Source: Candidatus Sulfotelmatobacter sp. (GTDB lineage: Bacteria; Acidobacteriota; Terriglobia; Terriglobales; SbA1). Taken from it: a stretch of DNA of 6,274 nucleotides. The notes beneath the pieces were generated by a model, which made no database searches, was not told the origin of the DNA, and saw only the letters and a program-made list of their open reading frames with translations. Below, piece by piece: positions 1-6,274 of this stretch (the stretch's first letter is position 1; each line of letters begins with the position of its first letter). The stretch lies in contig JASLEQ010000457.1 of the NCBI GenBank assembly GCA_030151135.1, forward strand, positions 1 to 6,274, given 5' to 3'. The translations under genes and the position numbers were made by a program.

Positions 1-161
1 TTGCGTTTTGGGATATGCACCACGCCTTGGATTCGGTTGCGGGTAGTTTGCGGCTTGGTTGAGATGATGGCTAGCTTCTCGCCGACCAAGGCATTCAACA
101 ACGTAGACTTGCCGGCATTAGGGCGGCCGAGGATGCAAACGAATCCGGAGCGGAATGTCAT
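1..161 (-). CDS. era: GTPase Era, N-terminal fragment (runs off left edge)
   Basis: Era is an essential GTPase that binds the 3' end of 16S rRNA and assists late maturation of the 30S subunit. Only the first 53 codons are in the window. The start is ATG at 161-159, 8 nt after the stop of the CorC-like gene. Visible residues match the Era N-terminus: the G1/P-loop GRPNAGKST at residues 12-20 (many homologues have NVGKST), then a switch I region with [11 protein letters not shown] at 36-46. The C-terminal KH domain lies outside the window. No obvious Shine-Dalgarno sequence precedes the ATG, so translation may be coupled to the upstream gene. The gene is last of the visible phoH-ybeY-corC-era run. 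The identification rests on the P-loop plus the QTTRNRIQG signature, which separates Era from related GTPases such as Der. Confidence 0.93.
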   Translation of the reverse strand, partial: MTFRSGFVCILGRPNAGKSTLLNALVGEKLAIISTKPQTTRNRIQGVVHIPKR

Positions 162-169
162 TGAATTGG

Positions 170-1504
170 TTACGAGTGACGCGCGGAGTCTGAGGTCCCG
201 GTTTTTCCTGAAGCCGGCAGCCGGTTGCCAGAAGCCGTTTCAATAAGTTTCAGCTGCTGGGGTTGAACAGCGGACACCCGCACGCGCTCAATCTTGCGAT
301 CGGTCGACTCCAACACCTCGAAGCGAAGGCCGTCATCTTCGACGGTTTCACCTTTGCGCGGGATGCGTCCGGCAAGCTCGCTCACCAACCCGGCGATAGT
401 AGCAGATTCCTTGCCCTCGGGCTTTGTGCCAAAGAGCTCGTCGAGGCGATCGACATCCATACCGCCGGAGACGAGGAAACCGCGGTCGCCGTCGCGTACG
501 ATTTCCGGTTTATCGCGCTCGTCACGGATCTCACCCACGATCTCTTCAACCAGATCCTCAATGGTGACCAGCCCTGCCACGCCGCCGTATTCGTCTACAA
601 CAATCGCCATACGGATATTCTGCTTCTGCATTTCGCGAAGCAAATCGCTGCCTAATTTGCTTTCTGGCACGAAGCAGACGTCGCGACGCATAATCGAATC
701 GAGCGTACGTACATGCGCCTCCGTATCAGGCACCTGCAATACGTCAGCGGTGTAGACAATTCCCTTGATGTTGTGGATACTGCCCTCGAAAACGGGCACG
801 CGCGAGTAATGCTTGGCGCGAAGCATCTCAATGAACTTCTCGACCGTGGTGCTGGCCGGCAGCGCGAACATGGCGGGGCGCGGTTTCATGGCGTCTCGAA
901 CAGTCTTCCCGCTGAACTCCACGACCGATTGGATTAAATCGCGGTCGCCTTCCTGAATGATGCCTTCCTCCTGCCCGGCTTCGATGAGGGCGTCGACAGC
1001 CTCCGATGCGGTCTCGGGCTGTTCAGCGGTATTTTCTCGAGTCAAAGTGACAACCGATTGAAGAAATCCGACGACCAGCGTCACCGGCATCGCGAGATAA
1101 ATCAGTCCGCGAAGCAATAGAACCCATTGACCCAGCCACTCCCCCTTGGTCCTGGAGAAAAACACGAACGGTAGGAATCGATTGAAGAGGGTGATGACCA
1201 GTAGCAAGCTCACAATAGCCTGCAGAATGTCATACGAGTTCCAATCGGCATCATGGAAAAGCAGAAAGCCGATGAGCAGCGCGATCGCCGCCATCGTTAA
1301 TTGGCTTAAAACAGCCATGGACAGAGCTGCGCGACTGCGGCTTACTTTCAGCAGAGGTTCGATCTTCTGCTCGAATACGTCGATATTGTGCTGAAAATCA
1401 CGGGAAAGGAAACGGCCCGCCTCCTGACAGACGCGGTCGACATAAGAGACAAGCGTGAGAACGCCCATCAGCAACATCAAAGCGAAGATGACAGCGAAGT
1501 TCAT
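170..1504 (-). CDS. CorC/HlyC-type membrane protein with CBS pair (YbeX/CNNM-like)
   Basis: 444-aa membrane protein of the CorC/HlyC (TlyC, YbeX, CNNM-like) family, linked to Mg2+/Co2+ handling; E. coli YbeX has also been tied to ribosome metabolism. Hydrophobic segments lie at about residues 3-20, 60-83, 92-115 and 127-152 and form the DUF21-like membrane part. A linker leads to a CBS pair (about 204-262 and 268-326). The entry motif TVRDAMKPR sits at 201-209, and [20 protein letters not shown], the family hallmark, begins at 303. A CorC_HlyC transporter-associated domain covers about 340-413, followed by a polar tail. The ATG at 1504-1502 overlaps the ybeY stop as ATGA and has a good ribosome-binding site (AGAGGA at 1514-1509), so translational coupling to ybeY is likely. 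Oddity: the GE-x-x-PK signature usual late in the DUF21 membrane domain is not evident; the equivalent stretch reads LFNRFLPF (106-113). Exact function (transporter or regulator) is not decided by sequence. Confidence 0.9.
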   Translation of the reverse strand: MNFAVIFALMLLMGVLTLVSYVDRVCQEAGRFLSRDFQHNIDVFEQKIEPLLKVSRSRAALSMAVLSQLTMAAIALLIGFLLFHDADWNSYDILQAIVSLLLVITLFNRFLPFVFFSRTKGEWLGQWVLLLRGLIYLAMPVTLVVGFLQSVVTLTRENTAEQPETASEAVDALIEAGQEEGIIQEGDRDLIQSVVEFSGKTVRDAMKPRPAMFALPASTTVEKFIEMLRAKHYSRVPVFEGSIHNIKGIVYTADVLQVPDTEAHVRTLDSIMRRDVCFVPESKLGSDLLREMQKQNIRMAIVVDEYGGVAGLVTIEDLVEEIVGEIRDERDKPEIVRDGDRGFLVSGGMDVDRLDELFGTKPEGKESATIAGLVSELAGRIPRKGETVEDDGLRFEVLESTDRKIERVRVSAVQPQQLKLIETASGNRLPASGKTGTSDSARHS

Positions 1505-2022
1505 GCCGTCCTCTTACGCCTGGGTGAGCGTACTTTCACGGCTGGAAGTTCGAATCCCTTCCGTGGATGACCGTGGATGCGTTCGGTCAGCGATTCCGGT
1601 AACTTCAGAACGCGGCGGAGATTGGCTTCCTTGCGCGCCATCTGTCCATTATCCCGCTCGTGGTCAAAGCCCGCCAAGTGGAGGATTCCGTGGAGAACAA
1701 GAACCTTCACCTCTTTGTCAGGCGAGTGGCCCAACCGGCGGGCATTATCGAGAGCGATTTCGGCCGAGATAGCAATCTCGCCCGCCAAGGGAGTTCTGTC
1801 GGCCGCTGGGAATGAGAGGACGTCAGTAGGCTTGTTTTTGCCGCGGAATCGGGCGTTGAGCGATCGCATTTCGCTGCTGGTGGTCAGCAGCACGTCAACC
1901 ATGCCCTTCAAACGTGCCGCTTTGCGCGCCCGCAATACAAAATGCTGGAGAGAAACTACACTGACGCCGGCGATCTTCTTTTTCAAAGTCACCAACCTGA
2001 AATCCTCTTTAGCGGGCGGCAT
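1501..2022 (-). CDS. ybeY: Endoribonuclease YbeY (rRNA maturation factor)
   Basis: YbeY is a zinc-dependent single-strand endoribonuclease needed for 16S rRNA 3'-end maturation and 70S quality control. The metal-binding motif H-x3-H-x5-H is intact as HGILHLAGFDH; counting from the ATG at 2022, the three His are residues 111, 115 and 121. The preceding family block LNARFRGKNKPTDVLSFP is at about 55-72, and the conserved GEIAIS strand follows at about 81-86. About 25 residues after the core form a basic tail rich in Arg and Lys. The start is uncertain. A TTG at 2064 would lengthen the protein by 14 residues. TTG at 1995 or GTG at 1992 would shorten it, and both are preceded by GAGGA at a sensible distance, whereas the ATG has no clear ribosome-binding site. 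The stop overlaps the corC start by 4 nt. It lies directly downstream of phoH (54 nt from this ATG), the usual ybeZ-ybeY pairing. Confidence 0.95.
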   Translation of the reverse strand: MPPAKEDFRLVTLKKKIAGVSVVSLQHFVLRARKAARLKGMVDVLLTTSSEMRSLNARFRGKNKPTDVLSFPAADRTPLAGEIAISAEIALDNARRLGHSPDKEVKVLVLHGILHLAGFDHERDNGQMARKEANLRRVLKLPESLTERIHGHPRKGFELPAVKVRSPRRKRTA

Positions 2023-2076
2023 TGCCAGGAAATTATGGTGAAGCCGATTAGAGCCCTCGCGCAATACCGCGTATGA

Positions 2077-3135
2077 CTACGCCTGCGACTCAGCCGATGA
2101 GGCCGGCGCTTCGGTGCCAGCGGAGTGCTTTTCGGCTGTGGACGCCGTCTCGCTCTTAGGTTCGGCAAGCAGCAGCATCTGCTGCTCCGCCACTCTCGCT
2201 TTATGCTCGTCATAAGCTCGGACGATGCGCTGGACGAGGTGATGCCGAACTACGTCGCCTTCATCGAAGTGGACGAAAGCTATGCCTTCCACCTGCTTCA
2301 GGACGTCAACCGCCTCCAGCAGTCCACTGCGACGGGCATTGGGCAGATCGATTTGAGTGACGTCTCCAGTAATCACCGCTTTGGAGTTAAAGCCCAGTCG
2401 CGTGACAAACATCTTCATCTGCTCAGAGGTCGTGTTCTGCGCTTCGTCGAGTATGACGAACGAGTCATTCAGGGTGCGACCGCGCATGAAGGCGATAGGG
2501 GCTATTTCGATGACGTTCTTTTCGAGATAGCGATCCACCTTCTCCGGATCAAGCATGTCGTACAGAGCGTCATACAGGGGGCGAAGATAGGGATCAATTT
2601 TGTCCTGCAGGGTGCCCGGCAGAAATCCCAGGCGTTCTCCCGCCTCGACCGCGGGTCGGGCTAGGATTATACGGTTCACGCGCTTGGCCAGCAGAGCTGA
2701 AATAGCCATAGCCACGGCCAGGTAGGTCTTGCCCGTTCCTGCCGGGCCGATGCCGAACACCATATCGTGCTTTTCGATAGCCTCGAGGTAACGGCGCTGG
2801 TTGCTGCTTTTCGGTTGTACAGTGCGACGTCCGAACGAACGCTGCTTGCCGGCGTCTGCGAGTCCCCGCAGGGTGGAGTTCGGGTCGGTGGTCAACACTC
2901 GCAGCATGCTGTTGAGGTCGCCATTGTTGAATGTATAGCCGGAGCGCTGCAGGCTCTCGTAATCGGTGAATACCTGCTCCGCGCGGGCCACGTCGCGGGC
3001 GTCGCCTTCAAGTTCAATGGAATTGGAGCGCAGGTTTATGGTGACGTTCAATCCGTCTTCGAGCAGGCGCACATTCTGATCGCGCGTGCCGAACAGCGTC
3101 TCGATGTTGGGGCTTACCCCGATGCTTTTTTTCAT
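2077..3135 (-). CDS. phoH: PhoH-like NTPase (YbeZ type)
   Basis: PhoH-like P-loop NTPase with a RecA/helicase-superfamily-1-like core; YbeZ-type members bind YbeY and are thought to act in rRNA processing. Counting from the ATG at 3135, an N-terminal RNA-binding-like region (about 10-60, with [16 protein letters not shown]) precedes the core. Walker A is GPAGTGKT at 130-137, Walker B is VILDEAQN around 227-234, a TGDVTQID motif lies at 256-263, and an Arg-rich helix [12 protein letters not shown] is at about 297-308. The last 35 residues are a low-complexity Glu/Ala/Ser tail. At 352 aa it fits the family. The frame stays open to an ATG at 3294, but those extra 53 residues lack family resemblance, so 3135 is preferred. 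There is no clear Shine-Dalgarno before this ATG. It heads the minus-strand run phoH-ybeY-corC-era, after a 219-nt gap from the ATPase gene. Confidence 0.94.
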   Translation of the reverse strand: MKKSIGVSPNIETLFGTRDQNVRLLEDGLNVTINLRSNSIELEGDARDVARAEQVFTDYESLQRSGYTFNNGDLNSMLRVLTTDPNSTLRGLADAGKQRSFGRRTVQPKSSNQRRYLEAIEKHDMVFGIGPAGTGKTYLAVAMAISALLAKRVNRIILARPAVEAGERLGFLPGTLQDKIDPYLRPLYDALYDMLDPEKVDRYLEKNVIEIAPIAFMRGRTLNDSFVILDEAQNTTSEQMKMFVTRLGFNSKAVITGDVTQIDLPNARRSGLLEAVDVLKQVEGIAFVHFDEGDVVRHHLVQRIVRAYDEHKARVAEQQMLLLAEPKSETASTAEKHSAGTEAPASSAESQA

Positions 3136-3312
3136 TCGTTGTGTATAAAGGGGCGTGTCTCCGCAGGCTGGGACGCGGGATTCGATGGAACTTCGTAATC
3201 CGGCGAATGCGAAGCACACCAGGAACTGTTCACAGACAAAGCAGGGTTTTGCTTGGAGACGGGAGTAATCGAACTGCGCATGCCCAGCGGGCAAGTCACT
3301 ACCATTGTCTTA

Positions 3313-3342
3313 AGCGTACCCCGGATACAGAAGAGGAGTCAA
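3313..3342 (-). promoter_or_regulatory. Weak candidate promoter for the phoH run
   Basis: In the 219-nt gap between the ATPase stop and the phoH ATG, the minus strand has TTGACT (3342-3337), an 18-nt spacer and TACGCT (3318-3313). The -35 matches 5 of 6 consensus bases but the -10 only 3 of 6. It would give a leader of roughly 170 nt before phoH. A T-rich TTTATACAC just before the phoH ATG is a competing -10-like sequence. No convincing terminator follows the ATPase gene, so read-through from it is also possible. Confidence 0.22.
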
Positions 3343-3354
3343 TGGCAGCAAATG

Positions 3355-5061
3355 CTAGGCTTTTGCGGAGTTGGCATCTCTCAGCGACGCTGGAACGGCG
3401 CGAGTGCCTGCCCATTCGCGGAGAGCGGAAATGTCTTCGGCCCGGGTTGTCGAGAGCGGTACGGTCTGGGCAATGGCGTTCAGTAAAAGCTCAGTCGAGA
3501 GAGGTTTCTTTTCCGAATAAGCGGCGTACATGGCGCCTTGGACGGCCGCGTCGATTTCGGCGCCGGAATATCCCTTCGCGGCTGCAGCGATCTTATCAAG
3601 GTCGAATTCGGCAGGATTACGCTTGCGCCGTGCAAGCTGGATTGAAAAGATCTGCTTGCGTTCGGGCTGGTTTGGGAGGTCGACGAAGAACAGTTCGTCG
3701 AAGCGTCCCTTGCGGATCAGTTCTGGGGGAAGCACAGTGACGTTATTGCAGGTTGCGGCGACGAAGACGGGAGAATTGCGATCCTGCATCCAGGAAAGGA
3801 ACGAGGCAAGCAGGCGCGAGGAGACACCGGCGTCGGCTGAGGCGGAATCCGGTCCACTGCCAGCAAAGACTTTTTCCAGTTCGTCGATCCAAAGAACGCA
3901 TGGCGCCAGGCCTTCTGCGACCTGAAAGACTTTGCGAATGCGCTTTTCCGTCTCTCCGATGTACTTGTCATAGACCGCCGAAGTATCAAATTTAACGAGC
4001 GGCAGATTCCATTCGCCCGCAACCGCACGGGCACATAGGGATTTGCCGCAGCCTTGGATCCCCAGAATGATCACGCCGCGCGGAGGCTCGAGTCCGAACT
4101 CGCGGGCTGAGTCTTCCCATGCTCCGCGGCGCTGACCGAGCCAGTGCTTCAGGTTTTCTAGCCCGCCGACCGCAGCCATATTGTCGGATGCCTCGACGAA
4201 TTCCAGCATCCCTGAATGTCGCAGTAGCTGTTTCTTGGCTTCCAGCACATCCGTAATTGTTTCTGGGCAGAGGGCGTAGTGCTTCACCAGAGCCTGGGAA
4301 ATCGCGCGCTCCGATTCTTCTTCGGTTAGTCCTCGCAGATTGGCGGACATGGCATCGACGCCCACGGAATCCAGTTCGAGTTTCAGCGAGTAAGTCTTCG
4401 ACAAACGTGTGAAAGTCTCTTTTACGATTTCGTGCAGACGCTCCCGGTCTGGAAGTTGAAGATCAAAGTACTCCACCAGGGTGGTCAACTCGGGTGGGAC
4501 ACTCAGTTCTGGGGCGGTGAGAATCACGGTGCGACGGTTGGTTGAGAATTTCTGTCCGACATCGCGAAGCCTACGGATAACAACCGGGTCGTCCATGTGG
4601 CGGTGGAAATCTTTGAGGATGAATACAGCTTCGAGCGTCATCGATTCCATGTTGGCCAGAGCTTGAACGGGCTCGCGCGTGTTGTAGATAGCTCCACCGG
4701 ACGCAGTTGCATTCGTCTCCGTTGCCATCGAGGACGTGACAGCGCGGGTCAGCCGATCCGATTCGCTTTTGCTTGGGCTCAGTGCCGTGTGCGGTTGGGC
4801 AAGGGCGCCGGTATTGACTTTGGTCCATCCGCCAGGTTGGTCGGGAGTGTGCTGCGGAGTTGGCTTACGGATCTCGGCGGGGACGTTGCTGCCCGACCGC
4901 ACCAAGCCATCGGCGATGCTCCATTCGAAGGTGGCCATATTCAAATCGGAGCAGGCGGCGCGGACAATATTGACCGCGCGCATCTCTTCGGATGTCTCCA
5001 TTACGACGATGGGCGTTGAAGAGTTGATGAGAACTTTGAGGCGATCGAGTCCGTCTGTCAT
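3355..5061 (-). CDS. Ycf46-like AAA+ ATPase
   Basis: 568-aa AAA+ ATPase matching the Ycf46 family, known from chloroplast genomes and cyanobacteria and present in other bacteria; its molecular role is poorly defined. The N-terminal module (about 1-52, ending FEWSIADG) and the block AVFILKDFHRHMDD (145-158) through LTAPELSVPPELT (181-193) follow the Ycf46 pattern of a degenerate first half. The second half is a full AAA+ domain: Walker A GIQGCGKS 334-341, pore-loop-like region near KYIGETEKR 366-374, Walker B VLWIDELEK 389-397, sensor-1 Asn at 439-440, arginine-finger region IRKGRFDE 449-456, and sensor-2 YSGAEID 498-504. A Pro/Ser/Thr-rich stretch at about 53-128 separates the N-terminal blocks and looks like an insertion. 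An in-frame TGA 12 nt upstream of the ATG at 5061 rules out an earlier start. No Shine-Dalgarno is evident. It is likely cytoplasmic, with no signal peptide or membrane segment. It sits on the same strand as the phoH run but separated by 219 nt. Confidence 0.9.
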   Translation of the reverse strand: MTDGLDRLKVLINSSTPIVVMETSEEMRAVNIVRAACSDLNMATFEWSIADGLVRSGSNVPAEIRKPTPQHTPDQPGGWTKVNTGALAQPHTALSPSKSESDRLTRAVTSSMATETNATASGGAIYNTREPVQALANMESMTLEAVFILKDFHRHMDDPVVIRRLRDVGQKFSTNRRTVILTAPELSVPPELTTLVEYFDLQLPDRERLHEIVKETFTRLSKTYSLKLELDSVGVDAMSANLRGLTEEESERAISQALVKHYALCPETITDVLEAKKQLLRHSGMLEFVEASDNMAAVGGLENLKHWLGQRRGAWEDSAREFGLEPPRGVIILGIQGCGKSLCARAVAGEWNLPLVKFDTSAVYDKYIGETEKRIRKVFQVAEGLAPCVLWIDELEKVFAGSGPDSASADAGVSSRLLASFLSWMQDRNSPVFVAATCNNVTVLPPELIRKGRFDELFFVDLPNQPERKQIFSIQLARRKRNPAEFDLDKIAAAAKGYSGAEIDAAVQGAMYAAYSEKKPLSTELLLNAIAQTVPLSTTRAEDISALREWAGTRAVPASLRDANSAKA

Positions 5062-5127
5062 GGCGAATTGTCAGCGGCTGAATCCGCGTGTTTTTCGCGT
5101 CATTGATCCGCACCGCGCTATCCCGGA

Positions 5128-5157
5128 CGTATACATGAACTCTCCTCCGGGCGTGAA
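5128..5157 (-). promoter_or_regulatory. Candidate promoter for the Ycf46-like ATPase gene
   Basis: On the minus strand, TTCACG (5157-5152) and TATACG (5133-5128) are separated by 18 nt, each matching 4 of 6 sigma-70 consensus bases. Transcription would begin near 5121, giving a leader of about 60 nt to the ATG at 5061. The -35 lies in the loop and adjoining arm of the palindrome at 5144-5166. It is the best candidate I found in this gap for the leftward gene, but the match is weak. Confidence 0.3.
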
Positions 5158-5166
5158 GCCCGGAGG
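5144..5166. repeat. Perfect 9-bp inverted repeat with 5-nt loop
   Basis: CCTCCGGGC (5144-5152), spacer GTGAA, GCCCGGAGG (5158-5166): a perfect 9-bp palindrome between the divergent ATPase and rpsT genes. It ends 7 nt before the rpsT -35 box and covers the candidate -35 of the ATPase gene. Neither strand has a T-run after it, so it is not a typical intrinsic terminator. It could be an operator, a REP-like dispersed palindrome, or an RNA hairpin in the ATPase upstream region. Confidence 0.7.
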
Positions 5167-5173
5167 CGAATCG

Positions 5174-5202
5174 TTGACCAGCCGAGGATTGATCTTTATA
5201 AT
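5174..5202 (+). promoter_or_regulatory. Sigma-70 promoter of rpsT
   Basis: TTGACC (5174-5179), a 17-nt spacer, and a consensus TATAAT (5197-5202). The -35 matches 5 of 6 bases and the -10 all 6. Transcription should start near 5209, giving a leader of about 50 nt before the rpsT ATG at 5260. Such a strong housekeeping promoter fits a ribosomal protein gene. Confidence 0.85.
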
Positions 5203-5259
5203 AAGGAATTCGGACCCACCCGAATATCTCTCTCAGTACACGAAGGTAACGAACCAGAC

Positions 5260-5523
5260 ATGGCAAATCATCTTTCTGCGCTGAAGCGCGCCCGCCAGAC
5301 CGAACGTCGCACAACGCGCAATCGCGCTAACACCTCTTCACTGCGCACTCAGTTGCGTGAATTGCGGGAGATCATCGCAAAAGGCGATAAAGCCGCGGCC
5401 GAACAGACCTACCGAAAAACGGTGTCGGTACTCGACAAAGCCATCCAAAAGGGCTCGCTGCACGAGAACACCGCCTCGCGCTACAAATCGCGCTTGGGCG
5501 CCCGCGTGGCCGCGATTAAGTAG
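5260..5523 (+). CDS. rpsT: 30S ribosomal protein S20
   Basis: S20 is a primary binding protein of 16S rRNA in the 30S body. The 87-aa product is within the family's usual 80-95 residues. It shows the diagnostic N-terminus [13 protein letters not shown], a strongly basic first helix rich in Arg (residues 9-34), and the C-terminal block [15 protein letters not shown] at 65-79, ending AAIK. The preferred ATG at 5260 matches the conserved MANH start; the nearest purine-rich site, GAAGG at 5242-5246, is 13 nt upstream, a rather long spacing. The gene is monocistronic: it has its own promoter (5174-5202), an intrinsic terminator 24 nt past the stop, and neighbours on the opposite strand on both sides. 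In E. coli S20 represses its own translation; the roughly 50-nt leader here could allow this, but nothing in it proves it. Confidence 0.98.
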   Translation: MANHLSALKRARQTERRTTRNRANTSSLRTQLRELREIIAKGDKAAAEQTYRKTVSVLDKAIQKGSLHENTASRYKSRLGARVAAIK

Positions 5524-5547
5524 CTGGGCTGCAAAGATTTTCAGACT

Positions 5548-5574
5548 GGGCAGGCCTCTCGGGTCTGCCCTTTT
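5548..5574 (+). terminator. Intrinsic terminator of rpsT
   Basis: GGGCAGGCC pairs with GGTCTGCCC (one G-T wobble) to form a 9-bp GC-rich stem around a 5-nt loop at 5548-5570, followed by TTTT at 5571-5574. It begins 24 nt after the rpsT stop. The minus strand has no T-run directly after the hairpin, so it mainly serves rpsT and not the converging dioxygenase gene, whose stop lies 10 nt further right. Confidence 0.9.
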
Positions 5575-5583
5575 CGCTGTGGC

Positions 5584-6274
5584 TCAATTCCCTTCGGCTC
5601 GCCGAAAGAATTGATAACTGAATGGCCGCGCCGCCATCGCCTTGGCGAGCTCATTCCCTACCTGGTTGATGGGAACCGGTTTATCGATATTGTTGAATGC
5701 GCTCCCTTCCAGCCCGAAATACAGTATCAAGCGGTGCCCTTGATGGGAGAGTTCACCCTTATGAATTCCCCGCGTGTCAGCCAACGTGATCGATCCGGCG
5801 GGCGCTGTGACATGGATAATCTTCTCGGGACAGATCTCAGCCACTTCTTTATCGCTTAGATTCATCCGGCTACTAAGCCTTCTGGTTAATGGTCGGGTCG
5901 TGCGGTTGGGACGGTGCGAACCTTTGACATAGACGAAGTGGGGCGTATCGAAAGTCGTGGCGGTCAGATTGATACCCACCTTCAGCCAGCGCAGGCATCC
6001 CGAATCGGTGTGGAATGGCCGGGGACGCACTCCAGGTGGAATCCGATCGGTGTCCCACCACATGTCCGGTTTGGTAACCACGGGAAAGACGCCCAGGTAA
6101 CGGGTCGCGACGGTAAGAAGATAGGGGTCGCACAAGAGAGACTGAAGATATTTGTTCTCAAGTAACAAGGTGCGGGGCACTTCATAGACAGAGGCGCGGG
6201 GCTGCTGCAGATTGATGCCGTCGCTGGTGCCTCGATCGACAATGGGAATGTTCGTCTGTGTGCCCGCTGCTTGC
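5584..6274 (-). CDS. PhyH-family Fe(II)/2-oxoglutarate dioxygenase, 5' end outside window
   Basis: Likely non-haem Fe(II)/2-oxoglutarate-dependent oxygenase of the phytanoyl-CoA dioxygenase (PhyH) family; these hydroxylate varied small molecules and the substrate cannot be read here. The frame is open from the stop at 5584 to the right edge, giving 229 visible residues without the start. A GTG at 6180 is internal to the open frame and is not a convincing start, because coding-like sequence continues upstream (for example IVDRGTSDGINLQQPRASVYE-like residues just before it). The metal triad is visible: FHTD gives His (codon 6012-6010) and Asp (6006-6004), and the distal His is in RGIHKG (5763-5761). 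An Arg ten residues later (GHRLILYF, codon 5733-5731) suits 2OG carboxylate binding. A conserved-looking block HFVYVKGSHR lies between, as in PhyH proteins, which have PGSH there. It converges on rpsT with a 60-nt gap. Neighbours beyond the edge would be needed to suggest a pathway. Confidence 0.85.
   Translation of the reverse strand, partial: QAAGTQTNIPIVDRGTSDGINLQQPRASVYEVPRTLLLENKYLQSLLCDPYLLTVATRYLGVFPVVTKPDMWWDTDRIPPGVRPRPFHTDSGCLRWLKVGINLTATTFDTPHFVYVKGSHRPNRTTRPLTRRLSSRMNLSDKEVAEICPEKIIHVTAPAGSITLADTRGIHKGELSHQGHRLILYFGLEGSAFNNIDKPVPINQVGNELAKAMAARPFSYQFFRRAEGN

Noticed and set aside
263..937. Several plus-strand open frames opposite the corC-like gene
   Set aside because: They lack recognisable domains and are mirror frames of a well-supported GC-rich gene.
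3191..3214. CTTCG...CGAAG inverted repeat in the phoH upstream region as a regulatory hairpin
   Set aside because: Only 5 bp around a 14-nt loop, a length expected by chance.
3281..3293. Short hairpin TGCCC-AGC-GGGCA after the ATPase gene as a terminator
   Set aside because: Only 5 bp with a 3-nt loop, and no T-run follows on the minus strand.
3136..3294. In-frame 53-codon N-terminal extension of PhoH, with several Cys residues including a CxxC
   Set aside because: It does not resemble the PhoH family N-terminus. The length from the ATG at 3135 already fits the family, and the stretch covers the region where a promoter and leader are expected.
3868..3897. Walker B reading WIDELEK instead of the usual DExD as a sign of a defective ATPase
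   Set aside because: The Asp-Glu pair needed for Mg2+ binding and hydrolysis is present, and the WIDE-x-EK form is, to my knowledge, typical of Ycf46 proteins.
4481..5284. Plus-strand open frames opposite the ATPase gene, one running into the rpsT start
   Set aside because: They have no domain resemblance, cover the rpsT promoter region, and are explained as shadows of the ATPase coding sequence.

Overview
This is an ordinary-looking chromosomal window (roughly 55-60% GC by eye) from a bacterium. The gene content suggests Acidobacteriota (Terriglobia-like): a phoH-ybeY-corC-era run, a chloroplast/cyanobacterial Ycf46-type AAA+ ATPase and a PhyH-type dioxygenase. That assignment is inference from gene content and protein style, not from a marker gene comparison.

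Layout. Positions 1-3135 hold a tightly packed minus-strand gene run, transcribed right to left: phoH (352 codons from its likely start), ybeY, a CorC/HlyC-type CBS transporter-like protein (4-nt ATGA overlap with ybeY) and the first 53 codons of era, which runs off the left edge. The order joins two widely conserved neighbourhoods, ybeZ(phoH)-ybeY-ybeX(corC) and phoH-ybeY-era. It groups ribosome/rRNA maturation factors: a PhoH-like NTPase, the YbeY endoribonuclease and the Era 16S rRNA-binding GTPase. Upstream, on the same strand and separated by a 219-nt gap, lies a complete Ycf46-like AAA+ ATPase (3355-5061).

The 198-nt gap 5062-5259 separates the ATPase from the divergently transcribed rpsT (ribosomal protein S20). 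It carries a near-consensus sigma-70 promoter for rpsT (TTGACC, 17-nt spacer, TATAAT). Next to it is a perfect 9-bp palindrome that also overlaps a weaker candidate promoter for the ATPase. rpsT ends in a strong intrinsic terminator. Converging on it from the right is a 5'-truncated PhyH-family Fe(II)/2-oxoglutarate dioxygenase with its metal and 2OG-binding residues intact.

I do not see mobile elements, CRISPR arrays, tRNA/rRNA genes or a clear new system. The points most worth a second look are the palindrome between the divergent promoters, a long hydrophilic insertion in the Ycf46-like ATPase, and the apparent loss of the Gly-Glu/Pro-Lys signature in the membrane domain of the CorC-like protein.
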